Below, piece after piece: positions 1-8,910 of a stretch of 64,000 nt of DNA. The position numbers and the translations under genes were made by a program. This DNA is from Sphingobacterium sp. JB170 (GTDB lineage Bacteria > Bacteroidota > Bacteroidia > Sphingobacteriales > Sphingobacteriaceae): assembly GCF_900163865.1 (NCBI RefSeq), contig NZ_FUKU01000057.1, positions 1-64,000 on the forward strand. The letters are read 5' to 3'. Below the pieces are notes generated by a model. That model was given only the letters and a program-made list of their open reading frames with translations. It had not been told where the DNA came from and did no database searches. The stretch's first letter is position 1. Every line of letters starts with the position of its first letter.

Positions 1-80
1 CAAATAATAGAACCGAAATCCGACTATTCGATATACCTTAATCCTGCTGTTCAAAACCGTCCCTCCCTCGCGGAGTGGTG

Positions 81-113
81 CAAAGGTAACAAAACATAAA
101 CCCTATTTCCAAA
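81..113 (-). promoter_or_regulatory. Promoter reading out of the left window edge
   Basis: On the minus strand the bases at 81-88 read TACCTTTG, a full match to the Bacteroidota -7 consensus TAnnTTTG, and TTTG lies at 110-113, 21 bases upstream, as a -33 element. The transcript would start near position 74 and run leftward through a GC-rich leader containing a small hairpin (CTCC-GCGA-GGGAG). Its gene is outside the window. It is the promoter in the window with the best match to both elements. Confidence 0.55.
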
Positions 114-214
114 TCAAAAGCCAAACATTGTTTAACAACAAACGCAAGAACCTGAAAACCTGAACAATATTTTTCTGAAAAACACGTGCTAAACAGGCAA
201 TCTAGTGTCGATCT

Positions 215-1426
215 TTACCGGTCCTGCTTAATATTAGGCAAAAACCCTGTGACCGCTCCGATCAAAGGAAGGAAAGCGCACACCTGAAAAACATACGTTA
301 TACTCGTCTGGTCTGCCAGCCAACCTAATATTGCGGATCCAATTCCGCCCATTCCAAAGGCAAAACCAAAAAATAAACCAGCGATTGTACCGACACGACC
401 TGGAACTAGGTCCGTCGCATAGACCAAAATAGCAGAAAAAGCGGAGGATATAATAAAACCAATGATTACAGCAAGTACAACCGTACCGGTAAGCCCAACA
501 TGCGGTAGCATCAGCGTAAACGGGGCGGCCCCCAAAATCGATACCCAAATAATTAATTTACGACCGTAGCGATCTCCTAAAGGACCACCCAATATGGTAC
601 CTCCGGCAACCGCAGCGAGAAATGCAAACAAATAGTATTGCGATTGCTGAACGTCGACTCCAAATTTCTCAATCACATAAAATGTAAAATAACTCGTCAT
701 CGAGGCCATGTAAAAATACTTCGAAAAAATAAGCACTAGAAGAATGCCTATCGAAATCGTAATTTTTCGTTTACTTAACAATGGGCCATTAGATTCTACG
801 CGTGCTTTATCTTTCCTTAAATGAACATTCCTACCATACCACCTACCAACGAGAGATAACATTGCAATTCCTAGTACAGCAAATAAACAAAACCAACGAA
901 TATAGCTTTGCCCATGTGGAATAATAATCAACGCAGCCAGAAGTGGCCCAATTGCACTACCAGCATTCCCTCCTACTTGGAATATAGATTGGGCCAGACC
1001 TTTTTTACCTCCCGAAGCGAGTTGGGCAACACGCGAGGCTTCGGGGTGAAAGATCGACGAACCGATTCCAACCAGCGCTACAGCACATAGAATCATTAAA
1101 AAGCTAGGTGCTAATGACAAGAAAAACAACCCTAGTAATGTAAGGGTCATCCCTAGTGCCAGAGACATCGGACTTGCCTTTTTATCGGTATAATGCCCAA
1201 CAAATGGCTGCAAAATAGATGCCGAGAGTTGAAAAACCAAGGTAATAATTCCGACCTGTGTAAAACTTAAGTTAAAACCATTTTTTAACATCGGATATAT
1301 TGAAGGAATCACAGATTGCATGAGATCGTTCAGCATATGGCCAAAACTAATTGCAAACAGGATACTATAAACAGTAGCGTTAACGCGTGGATTTCCGGAT
1401 GTAGGTATTGGTGTTGATGTTTTCAT
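215..1426 (-). CDS. MFS efflux transporter, fosmidomycin-resistance (Fsr) type
   Basis: A 403-residue inner membrane protein with about 12 hydrophobic segments. The opening helix reads ISFGHMLNDLMQSVIPSIYP, characteristic of the Fsr branch of the major facilitator superfamily, and the loop after helix 2 carries a GHYTDKK form of MFS motif A. Length fits the family (about 400). Fsr proteins export fosmidomycin and related small molecules by proton antiport; the natural substrate here is unknown. The gene starts 29 bases downstream of a GntR regulator on the same strand, so the two are probably cotranscribed with the regulator first, making this its likely target. ATG start. Confidence 0.85.
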   Translation of the reverse strand: MKTSTPIPTSGNPRVNATVYSILFAISFGHMLNDLMQSVIPSIYPMLKNGFNLSFTQVGIITLVFQLSASILQPFVGHYTDKKASPMSLALGMTLTLLGLFFLSLAPSFLMILCAVALVGIGSSIFHPEASRVAQLASGGKKGLAQSIFQVGGNAGSAIGPLLAALIIIPHGQSYIRWFCLFAVLGIAMLSLVGRWYGRNVHLRKDKARVESNGPLLSKRKITISIGILLVLIFSKYFYMASMTSYFTFYVIEKFGVDVQQSQYYLFAFLAAVAGGTILGGPLGDRYGRKLIIWVSILGAAPFTLMLPHVGLTGTVVLAVIIGFIISSAFSAILVYATDLVPGRVGTIAGLFFGFAFGMGGIGSAILGWLADQTSITYVFQVCAFLPLIGAVTGFLPNIKQDR

Positions 1427-1455
1427 ATTAAATAGAAAGAAACGGTTTAGGTGGG

Positions 1456-2103
1456 TTAAATATGTTCAATAATTGACCCTAGAGCGGTCCGGGCTCGTGC
1501 GACATCACTATCTTTAATCGCGTTGTAAAGTTCTTCGTGCGAGCCGTGCGTCTGAATAAACACCGAAGTATCAACGTAGAGTTGAATAAAAGCACGCTGC
1601 ATATGCTTACACGATTCGCTATACAATTCAGCCAAAATACTATTTCCGCACGCATTGGCAATTTGTTGGTGAAACTCGATATCTGCGGCTATGCATTGTG
1701 GAAGCTCACCTGCATCCGCTCTGCGTTTTCGCTGTGCCAAGCAGCTACCAATATTCTCTACATCAGCAGATGTACGGTTCAAAGCAGCTTTCTCCACTAT
1801 ACGTCCTTCTAGCAGATAACGTACTTCAAGCAATTCATCCAAATTAGCACCGCGGAACGCACGAGTCAACTCTTCGCTCCCTTCGTTACTCAAGACAAAA
1901 GTTCCCTTACCTTGACGTGCCTCGACGTAACCGCCGTTGGCTAAAATCCGGATTGCCTCTCGCACACTCGAACGGCCCACCCCAAAGATATGCATGAGCT
2001 CCGGCTCAGTTGGAAGTTTTGCATCCAAAAGATAGACACCGCCCCTTATTTTTTGCCGAATACGAGTAGCAACCTCTTCGGCTAGTGATGTTTTTTTAAG
2101 CAT
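1456..2103 (-). CDS. FadR-subfamily GntR transcriptional regulator
   Basis: A 215-residue regulator. Residues about 8-72 form the GntR winged helix-turn-helix (GRSSVREAIRILANGG, then the wing QGKGTFV). The rest is an all-helical FCD ligand domain with the histidine-bearing segments (EFHQQIANACGN; HGSHEELYNAI) that usually coordinate a metal next to a carboxylate ligand. Family members sense organic acids or sugar acids. It precedes the Fsr-type exporter and has an inverted repeat between its promoter region and its start codon, so autoregulation and control of the exporter are likely. The ligand cannot be read from sequence. Confidence 0.88.
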   Translation of the reverse strand: MLKKTSLAEEVATRIRQKIRGGVYLLDAKLPTEPELMHIFGVGRSSVREAIRILANGGYVEARQGKGTFVLSNEGSEELTRAFRGANLDELLEVRYLLEGRIVEKAALNRTSADVENIGSCLAQRKRRADAGELPQCIAADIEFHQQIANACGNSILAELYSESCKHMQRAFIQLYVDTSVFIQTHGSHEELYNAIKDSDVARARTALGSIIEHI

Positions 2104-2106
2104 AAT

Positions 2107-2131
2107 AATTCATCTGATGACATGATGAATT
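2107..2131. promoter_or_regulatory. Candidate GntR operator
   Basis: An inverted repeat with 8-base perfect arms, AATTCATC and GATGAATT, around a 9-base spacer. It also contains a nested TCATC-T-GATGA palindrome at 2110-2120. It lies 4 bases upstream of the gntR ATG and just downstream of a weak -7 box (TACCTTCG, minus strand, 2133-2140), where a bound repressor would block transcription. Short GATG-type palindromes fit FadR-family operators in general; no binding evidence exists. Confidence 0.5.
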
Positions 2132-2170
2132 GCGAAGGTAATACAATACTTTGAAAAAATTGTATCAGTC

Positions 2171-2659
2171 CTAGATAATTTGGTGAGACTCTTTAATAGT
2201 GTTCATCACGAAAATACTTTTTGTTTGTCCAATGCCATCAATCTCAGAAAGACGATTCACAAAAAAATCATGAAAATCATCCATGCTAGGCGATACAATC
2301 TTCAATACGAAATCAAAATCTCCGCTAATATTATGAAACTCGAGCACTTCTGGAAGTGCTTCAACGCCTTTAATGAATTGCGATGCAATCTTTTTGTTAT
2401 GTACACTTAAGGCAACCATAACCAGAACCATCAATCCCTTATTTACTAACCGGCGATCGACCACAGCTATGTATTCTTTTATTATCCCATGTGTTTCCAT
2501 TCGCTTAATCCGTTCGTGTGTAGGTGTGGAGCTCAGATTAATTTGTGCAGCTATTTCTCGAACGCTTAATTTGGCATTACGTTGAACGAGACGTAAAATC
2601 TGTTGATCCTTGTCATCGATGAGATAGTTTGTGTTTTCAGTTTGTTCTTTATTGATCAT
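2171..2659 (-). CDS. Lrp/AsnC family transcriptional regulator
   Basis: A 162-residue protein from the ATG at 2659; longer in-frame starts add a hydrophobic stretch foreign to the family and run into the divergent gene. Residues about 10-60 are the AsnC-type helix-turn-helix (DKDQQILRLVQRNAKLSVREIAAQINLS), followed by the RAM effector-binding domain, with the typical SGDFDFVLKIV segment. Lrp-type proteins bind amino acids and act as octamers. It is divergent from a DHA2 exporter 125 bases away, the usual arrangement of a local regulator and its amino-acid or drug exporter target. Confidence 0.88.
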   Translation of the reverse strand: MINKEQTENTNYLIDDKDQQILRLVQRNAKLSVREIAAQINLSSTPTHERIKRMETHGIIKEYIAVVDRRLVNKGLMVLVMVALSVHNKKIASQFIKGVEALPEVLEFHNISGDFDFVLKIVSPSMDDFHDFFVNRLSEIDGIGQTKSIFVMNTIKESHQII

Positions 2660-2761
2660 ATCATTTAATATTAAAGCAGAACGAATTTCTAAAAAAGGTC
2701 TACATAAACATTCATTTGTCCTAAAAATAAATAAAAATACAAAACGTATGACTATTAAAAG

Positions 2762-2769
2762 TAATTTTG
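2762..2769 (+). promoter_or_regulatory. -7 box of the DHA2 exporter gene
   Basis: TAATTTTG matches TAnnTTTG exactly and would start transcription about 9 bases before the ATG at 2785. An upstream in-frame TTG at 2767 lies inside this box, which argues against it as a start codon. No clear -33 element is visible. Confidence 0.4.
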
Positions 2770-2784
2770 ACGGAAAAATTGGGA

Positions 2785-4203
2785 ATGACAACATCACAAA
2801 ATAGGATTTTAATTTTAGCGTCGGTAGGTACCTTTGTTGAAGCGTTAGATATCGCAATTATCAATCTTACTATCCCAGCCATCCAAGAGCAATTTGCCAT
2901 TGACAACGATACGGTTCAATGGTTGCAAACATTGTACGTCCTGTTTTTTGGAGGATTTTTGATCATCGGAGGAAAACTGACCGACCAGATTGGTCGTCGC
3001 GCAATGTTTCTTTGGGGTTCCTCCATATTCTTACTTGCTTCCCTTGGCGCCGGTCTTGCTAATGAATTTATCAGCTTGGCTGTATTCCGAGCATTACAAG
3101 GATTAGGAGCTGCCTTACTGATGCCGGCATCACTCGCACTAGTTACCCATACTTTCCAAGAACCCAAAGCGCGTAGCCGCGCAATAGGTATATTCAGTTC
3201 ATTTGCGGCGATCGGCTCAGGAGCCGGGCTATCCGTGGGTGGGCTCATTAGCACGTACTGGAGCTGGCATTGGGTCTTCTTAATTAATGTCCCAATACTA
3301 GGACTCACTCTACTAGCCGCGTTAAAGTTTTTACCAAAAGACATCAAACTCACCACGAACAACCCAAGCGATATCTTTTCAGGAATTATATTGGTTCTAG
3401 CACTATTATTATTGACATTCGGATTGCACGATCTCATCCACTTTGAAGAGCGCCCATACATCATAACGGGTTGTTTCATTGTTTCGATATTACTAATTAG
3501 CATATTCATCCGTAGACTACATACGCATGAAACACCGTTAATTCAACCGCAGATTTTTAATAATACTTCGCTAATTATATCTAACATCTCATTCTTTTTA
3601 CTTGGCGCGTTGTTTATTGGATTCTTGTTTTTGGTATCATTATTACTCCAAAAAGACTTAAACTACAGCGCTGCATCTGCGGGACTTATGCTCGTGCCTT
3701 TTAGTATTCTCTCCGCTTTGATTGCAAAATTTGCTATTCCAACAATTACAGATCGGTTTACGACTCCACAAGTCGGTATTTTAGGAATGGGTTTTATGTT
3801 CGCTGGGGCCGCGGCGTTGTTCACTTCGATATACGTCATTCCAGCGCTACCCTTCGTATTACTTGGCGCAGCATGCATCTCGGGGATTGGAATGACCTTA
3901 TGCTTTACAAGCCTTTCTGTACTAGGCGTAAAAGATGTTGCAAAAGAGAATTATGGAATCGCTTCGAGCCTAACAAGTACAACTTACTTTCTCGGGGCGG
4001 GTATCGGGCTTTCCATTATGACCTTGGTTGATAAATTAATACCATCAAATCTTGCCGCAAGTCCAGTAAGTTTAATCGTGCTAGGAAGCTATGCAATGTT
4101 TGGAATTGGACTATTAGTATTTCTAAATTATAGCGATAACCGAAAAATATCGCCTGCGCCTTCGCCGGTAAAGCAAGCTGTGTCATCACAGAAAACATCG
4201 TAA
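2785..4203 (+). CDS. MFS multidrug exporter, DHA2 (EmrB/QacA) family
   Basis: A 472-residue inner membrane protein with about 14 hydrophobic segments. Family marks are GGKLTDQIGRR (MFS motif A after helix 2), RALQGLGAALLMPASLAL in helix 4, and the DHA2-type motif C with WSWHWVFLINVPIL in helix 5. Members export drugs, dyes or metabolites by proton antiport. No EmrA-type membrane-fusion partner is adjacent, so it probably works alone like QacA or LmrB. Control by the divergent Lrp-family regulator is inferred from position. ATG at 2785 was chosen over an upstream TTG. Confidence 0.88.
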   Translation: MTTSQNRILILASVGTFVEALDIAIINLTIPAIQEQFAIDNDTVQWLQTLYVLFFGGFLIIGGKLTDQIGRRAMFLWGSSIFLLASLGAGLANEFISLAVFRALQGLGAALLMPASLALVTHTFQEPKARSRAIGIFSSFAAIGSGAGLSVGGLISTYWSWHWVFLINVPILGLTLLAALKFLPKDIKLTTNNPSDIFSGIILVLALLLLTFGLHDLIHFEERPYIITGCFIVSILLISIFIRRLHTHETPLIQPQIFNNTSLIISNISFFLLGALFIGFLFLVSLLLQKDLNYSAASAGLMLVPFSILSALIAKFAIPTITDRFTTPQVGILGMGFMFAGAAALFTSIYVIPALPFVLLGAACISGIGMTLCFTSLSVLGVKDVAKENYGIASSLTSTTYFLGAGIGLSIMTLVDKLIPSNLAASPVSLIVLGSYAMFGIGLLVFLNYSDNRKISPAPSPVKQAVSSQKTS

Positions 4204-4681
4204 ATGAGAGTAATGCGCATACAACCATATTGCACTGAACTCTTGAAATTACGCTCGAAATACAATATTTGCCGTTTATCTCCGGATACAAGAGAAACCT
4301 CGAATTCCATTCATTAACCAACTAGACGTATCCGTAGTGGCATTCGAGCTAGCCGCACTTATTCAATAAGATGTCAACTATGGTAAACACTCTGTCTATT
4401 ATTTTAGACAGATACCAACCAAACCAGAATAAACACCGCATTGCCGAGTGGAACGATGGAATGTATGGCGTTTAATCAATAAGTAAAGTATAAAACCCGA
4501 TAAAAATAAATTCAAACAACAAAAAAAGTATTTGCAATATTTCGCGTTCAAGTTTATACACAACGCAATATAACGCATTTGTGTGTTTTTGACACTAATA
4601 AGCATCCCTAATCGTATTATGAACCTTTATTCGGAATCCCAAGGCCTACAAATAAAAAATGAAGGAAATTAAAACGGCGCT
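4204..4681. other. Intergenic region, no gene recognised
   Basis: This stretch separates the converging DHA2 exporter and ClC genes. The short open frames in it on the minus strand have no recognisable domain and overlap the end of the exporter or low-complexity AT-rich DNA. I see no structured element before the one at 4682. Confidence 0.5.
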
Positions 4682-4745
4682 AAAAAAAGAAGCCCCAAGT
4701 CGAGCGACTTGGGGGCTTCTAAACCAATTATTAACCTAAATTATG
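4682..4745 (-). ncRNA. Dispersed sRNA/terminator element, copy A
   Basis: On the minus strand this reads CATAATTTAGGTT, then AATAATTGGTTTAG, then a long terminator hairpin (stem GAAGCCCCCAAGTCG over CGACTTGGGGCTTC) and seven T residues. The first part is nearly identical to three other copies in the window while the stem sequence is unique to this one. It lies 115 bases downstream of the ClC gene on the same strand, so it could also act as that gene's terminator. The -7 position seven bases upstream holds GATGTTTT, a partial match only. Confidence 0.55.
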
Positions 4746-4859
4746 AACTAGAAAACATCCAAACACTGTGCCAAACAAACTCTAGCAACCATAATTTTTA
4801 AATTCTCTTCTAGGGAGTCGGCTATCTTGACAACCACCAACGCGCTAAAAAACAAACCG

Positions 4860-6119
4860 TTAAGCCTCTTTGTAAGAATATACGTTATAAGGACATAAAA
4901 CTTTAGAACATAAGAACGCAACCAACGAACCCACAGCGAGTGGAAAGATCAACGCATATCCGTTGGGGGCAGCACTACACATTAAAAAAATAGCCGTACA
5001 CGGCCCATGAATTGCACCTGAAAGTGTTGCCGCAGCACCAATTAAAGCAAAATTTATGATCAGAAATTCCGTTCCAAAATAAGAGTTGCATAGATAAGCG
5101 AACAAAATGCCTAAAAATGCACCGGCCACAATACTCGGCGCAAAAACGCCTCCATCACCACCCGCACCTAATGTCAGCGATGCCGCTAAGGGTTTCAAAA
5201 ATATAAGAAGTGCGAGGGTTACGGGAACTGCCGTTACAATTTCCGTTGTAGTAAAGGAACTTAACATACTAGCAAGACCATGATAACTATCTCCATATAG
5301 CGTAGGAAAAAACAGAATCAGCACTCCTACTGATATTGCACCTAAGTTCACCCGAATAAAATTGCTTTCTATATGCGCAAACCAAGTTTTACAATGTATG
5401 ACGATTTGTGTGAAATAAGTTGCAAGTAACCCACCAAGCACACCAAGAATGAGCATGTACGGAATGGCTTTCCATTGCCATTTCTCGGCAGGCATACTAA
5501 TCAAAAATGTGTGATCAAAATAATGCACGAAAACAAGCGACAAGATAGCCGCTACTGTACAACTAAATATCACCGTCTTTTGCATCCTTTTTGCTATGAC
5601 TTCCATTGCAAATAACCAACCTCCAATAGCACTTCCAAATAAAACAGTAACGCCAGCAACCACGCCAGCGCATATCAACTCCTTTTTAAACGCAAGAGGC
5701 GACAATCCTCTTTTATAGGCTTGATTCCCAACGGTCGCAGTTGCGACCACAGTAGACACTTCTATCCCGGTGGAACCGCCAAAAATTACCGTTAAAAAAC
5801 CGTTAATGTAATGCGAGGGAATTTTAAAAAATGGAAGGTGATCTTTTCGCGTCTCAAGTGTCGTATAGATTTCTTTTATTCCTTTATTTTTCCGATTGCG
5901 AAATACATATTTACGCAAAAAATAGATTGCTGTAATTCCCACTGAAGGAAAAATAATAAACAGCAGAGAATTTCGACTACTAACCTCGTTAAATAAGAAA
6001 TGTTGGGCATACTCGGTGATATGTTTAAGAGAGAATGCTAGTAAGCAGCAGAGTATTGCTACAAGTAATGAAGCTACAGTGAGTTTTGTGTAGCTATAAA
6101 AAAGAACTTTCCGACGCAT
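4860..6119 (-). CDS. ClC-type chloride channel or H+/Cl- exchanger
   Basis: A 419-residue polytopic membrane protein from the ATG at 6119 (MRRKVLF); a longer in-frame start would add 20 residues of doubtful relevance. Three ClC signature regions are recognisable though two diverge: NKGIKE where GSGIPE is usual, GGSTGIEVST where GGSxGREGP is usual (the gating glutamate is kept, the proline lost), and GGVFAPSIVAG, a good GxFxP motif. No C-terminal CBS domain, as in many bacterial members. ClC proteins move chloride or other anions, as channels or proton antiporters; which applies here cannot be told. No obvious operon partner. Confidence 0.85.
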   Translation of the reverse strand: MRRKVLFYSYTKLTVASLLVAILCCLLAFSLKHITEYAQHFLFNEVSSRNSLLFIIFPSVGITAIYFLRKYVFRNRKNKGIKEIYTTLETRKDHLPFFKIPSHYINGFLTVIFGGSTGIEVSTVVATATVGNQAYKRGLSPLAFKKELICAGVVAGVTVLFGSAIGGWLFAMEVIAKRMQKTVIFSCTVAAILSLVFVHYFDHTFLISMPAEKWQWKAIPYMLILGVLGGLLATYFTQIVIHCKTWFAHIESNFIRVNLGAISVGVLILFFPTLYGDSYHGLASMLSSFTTTEIVTAVPVTLALLIFLKPLAASLTLGAGGDGGVFAPSIVAGAFLGILFAYLCNSYFGTEFLIINFALIGAAATLSGAIHGPCTAIFLMCSAAPNGYALIFPLAVGSLVAFLCSKVLCPYNVYSYKEA

Positions 6120-6234
6120 GATTAATACAGTTTGCTCGGCAAAGGTAAGACAAATGCACCCAATAATGGAATATTCCAATATAACTTTGAGCAGATTACA
6201 TTAAAGTGAACAGCTTCTACTAATGAATAGGTGA

Positions 6235-6822
6235 TCACTTGGAGAGAATGGACCTAACGTGCATTTGTAAGTTAGGTATTATTTCTTGGTCAAACCATGG
6301 ATTCTTCGATCGCCATATAAAATTTCGCGGCGAGGGGTGCGGTAAAGGAAAATAGTGCGGCAAATATTCCTCCCAGTTCAGTACGGTCTGCGTGAGATTT
6401 TTCCTACGATCCTTCTTTAAATAATAGGCTTGCGCATATTGCCCGATTAGAAGCACCAATTCGACTTGTAATAATGATGAAATAACGGCACCATGCCATT
6501 GTGGAGCGCACTCAGGCCGCGGCGGTAAATCCCCTTTACCAGCTTTGCCCGGGTAACAGAACCCCATCGGCAAAATCCCAAAATTATCGGTATTATAAAA
6601 CTCTTCATTTGAAACGCCTAGCCACCGCCGTAACTCTTTCCCACTTAGATCGTCCCAAGGTATGCGCGATTTATGCACCCGTAAGCCCGGAGCTTGTCCT
6701 ATTATCAGTATTTTAGATCGTTCACCAACTGAAAATACGGGGTTTGCGCCGCAAGGTAGTCGAGATTCGCAAATTCGGCACTGCCCAATCTCTGCAACCA
6801 GCTTATCTAATTTCTGAAACAT
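6235..6822 (-). CDS. Uracil-DNA glycosylase superfamily protein with Fe-S cysteines
   Basis: A 195-residue protein of the UDG fold. Motif 1 is GQAPG (residues 42-46) and motif 2 is HPSPRN (161-166), the water-activating and minor-groove loops. Four cysteines (C15, C18, C89, C105) are spaced like the iron-sulfur ligands of family 4-type glycosylases, with the segment MGFCYPG-GDLPPRPEC typical of a UDG-like bacterial subfamily. It would remove uracil or another damaged base from DNA. It stands alone, 55 bases beyond the ClC gene region on the same strand. Exact substrate is uncertain. Confidence 0.83.
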   Translation of the reverse strand: MFQKLDKLVAEIGQCRICESRLPCGANPVFSVGERSKILIIGQAPGLRVHKSRIPWDDLSGKELRRWLGVSNEEFYNTDNFGILPMGFCYPGKAGKGDLPPRPECAPQWHGAVISSLLQVELVLLIGQYAQAYYLKKDRRKNLTQTVLNWEEYLPHYFPLPHPSPRNFIWRSKNPWFDQEIIPNLQMHVRSILSK

Positions 6823-6984
6823 TTAACGTTTAAATTACCTACAAAAAACGACTCTAAGTTAGCCATCATTCTTACAATTCAAAAAAATCAGTCATAACAA
6901 ACAGCACACAAAATATGTAATAAAGTGTTATTAGGCGCTCGCAACCAGTATTAAGAAGTATCTTTCAGTTAGTTTGAAATTAGG

Positions 6985-7026
6985 AAAGGAGTTTTTTAAA
7001 GTAAAAATGCTCTAAAAAACTCCTTT
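6985..7026 (-). terminator. Inverted repeat closing the polysaccharide locus
   Basis: Perfect 14-base arms AAAGGAGTTTTTTA and TAAAAAACTCCTTT around a 14-base loop, starting 16 bases after the stop of the GH2 gene. It lacks a long T tract beyond the stem, so it may be a processing or stability hairpin as much as a terminator. Confidence 0.5.
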
Positions 7027-7041
7027 AATTAAGGTGTATGT

Positions 7042-8892
7042 TTAATTTACTTTTACGTCATACAACGTTTGATGTATGCTTTTGAGTGTCGCTTCAGGGA
7101 TCTTAATAACCTTACGATCGTAAGTCATAAGACCATTAGTTTCCACCTCTACATCCGTAGTTTGTGTATAAACAGCTCCTGATAGTCCACGAGAAATCAA
7201 CGCCGCTACATTCCCAATTACCTCTTTGTAACGATTTTGCAATTCCTCTGGATTCTTAAATGATTGGTAACCCCAGTTATCCTTTTGTTGCCATGTATGT
7301 CCATCCACAGGAAGACCTAATCCACCAAACTCGCCTAAAACAAGCGCATACTTATCGCCGAACAGTCTTGCATCCGGCATCGCTGCATCTGGATAGTTGT
7401 GGATATCAAGAATATCTCCGACGAAAGCAAAGTTCCCACCACTGGCACTATTAATTACGCGTGACGGGTCATACGCCATTGTCCATTCCGTAATTTCTTT
7501 TGTTTTAAACTGTCCCCAAGCCTCATTGAATGGCACCCATACAACGATACTAGGAAAATTATGTAAAGCATCCATTATCGCTTTCCATTCTTTACGGTAA
7601 TAACCTTCGGATTCCGCAGAACGTTCTTTATCGTGAACACCATTAGTAACTTTACCGGGTTGCATATCCCAGTTATTTCCACCCAAATCACCGGATGGCA
7701 TATCGGCCCACACTAATATACCTAGGCTGTCGCAGTGTCTGTACCATGTCGCAGGCTCCACTTTAATATGTTTACGTATCATATTAAAACCCATTTCTTT
7801 GGTTTTAACAAGATCAAACTTCAGCGCTTCATCAGAAGGTGCCGTATGTAAACCATCGGGCCACCACCCTTGATCTAGCGGGCCGTATTGAAATAGAAAC
7901 TCATCATTCAATGCGAGGCGCATAATACCCTGACTATCGGCTTTGCGCTCTATCTTACGCATCGCGAAGTAGCTATCCACTTGATCGACAATTTTACCCT
8001 TGCGCAATACCTTCACAGCTAAATCATATAGCTTGGGGCTTGATGGGCTCCACAGCTCCGCGTTCGGAACTGAAAGCTTGGCCGATTCCGCCGCATTTAC
8101 GGTAATTTCAGAAATTTTCTTCCCTTGATCATATGCCTCAATAAGGAGCTGATCTCCTGATTGAACGGATTCTACGTTCGCAGAAATCTCGAGAACTCCG
8201 GCATCAACATTTGGTGTTTGCTTGGTCGATGCGATATAAGTTTCTGGAACATTCTCCAACCAAACTGTTTGCCAAATCCCCGTAACTGGCGTATACCAGA
8301 TGCCGTGAGGGTCGTTAATTTGCTTTCCGCGCGGCTGAGGGCCATCACTTGTTGGATCCCATACGCGAATAGCAACCTCTTGCTTTTTGCCTTTCTTTAT
8401 AGCTTGCGTTATATCGAAAGAGAACGGGTCAAATCCACCCTCATGCCGACCGATATGCTCCCCATTTACATAGACATCACATTGCCAGTCAACAGCGCCA
8501 AAATGTAATAAAACGCGCCCGCCTTTCTTGTTCTTCTTGCTCAGCTCAATCTCGCTATTATACCACAAGGCCTGATCTTTATTTACGGATTTACCCACGC
8601 CCGAGAGTGCCGATTCTACCGCAAAAGGGACTAAGATGTCGCCATCCCAGCTCGTGGGTGTTTCGCTTTGATCTTTGGCTGTAATTTTATACTTCCACAA
8701 ACCATTGAGGTTTTGCCAATTCCCTTGTCTCTTAAGTTGTGGTCGCGGGTACTCCTGGTGAACGTTGTTGGGATCCAACTGTTCACCCCAACTCGTGAGA
8801 ATTTTATCACCTGCAGGCTTCCATTGCTGGGCGAAGGTGACCGAAACGGAAGCAGCGATCACACACGCCGCTAACATTGTTTTTTTCATCAT
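7042..8892 (-). CDS. Glycoside hydrolase family 2 enzyme (beta-galactosidase/beta-glucuronidase type)
   Basis: A 616-residue secreted enzyme with an N-terminal signal peptide (about residues 1-21, ending TFAQ). In order: the GH2 sugar-binding jelly-roll domain (about 45-215, with YVNGEHIGRHEGGFDPF), an immunoglobulin-like domain (215-315) and the TIM barrel. The acid/base glutamate is E457 in PFNEAWG and the nucleophile E521 in VLGEFGG. Family members remove beta-linked galactose, glucuronate or related sugars from glycans; the specificity is not readable. It is the last gene of the susC-susD locus, 18 bases after a sulfatase, suggesting that it acts on desulfated oligosaccharide in the periplasm. 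Confidence 0.92.
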   Translation of the reverse strand: MMKKTMLAACVIAASVSVTFAQQWKPAGDKILTSWGEQLDPNNVHQEYPRPQLKRQGNWQNLNGLWKYKITAKDQSETPTSWDGDILVPFAVESALSGVGKSVNKDQALWYNSEIELSKKNKKGGRVLLHFGAVDWQCDVYVNGEHIGRHEGGFDPFSFDITQAIKKGKKQEVAIRVWDPTSDGPQPRGKQINDPHGIWYTPVTGIWQTVWLENVPETYIASTKQTPNVDAGVLEISANVESVQSGDQLLIEAYDQGKKISEITVNAAESAKLSVPNAELWSPSSPKLYDLAVKVLRKGKIVDQVDSYFAMRKIERKADSQGIMRLALNDEFLFQYGPLDQGWWPDGLHTAPSDEALKFDLVKTKEMGFNMIRKHIKVEPATWYRHCDSLGILVWADMPSGDLGGNNWDMQPGKVTNGVHDKERSAESEGYYRKEWKAIMDALHNFPSIVVWVPFNEAWGQFKTKEITEWTMAYDPSRVINSASGGNFAFVGDILDIHNYPDAAMPDARLFGDKYALVLGEFGGLGLPVDGHTWQQKDNWGYQSFKNPEELQNRYKEVIGNVAALISRGLSGAVYTQTTDVEVETNGLMTYDRKVIKIPEATLKSIHQTLYDVKVN

Positions 8893-8910
8893 AGTCTAGT
8901 TATTATATAT

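Noticed and set aside
4399..4605. 68-codon minus-strand frame in the gap before the ClC gene
   Set aside because: No signal, motif or neighbour support; composition typical of AT-rich noncoding DNA.
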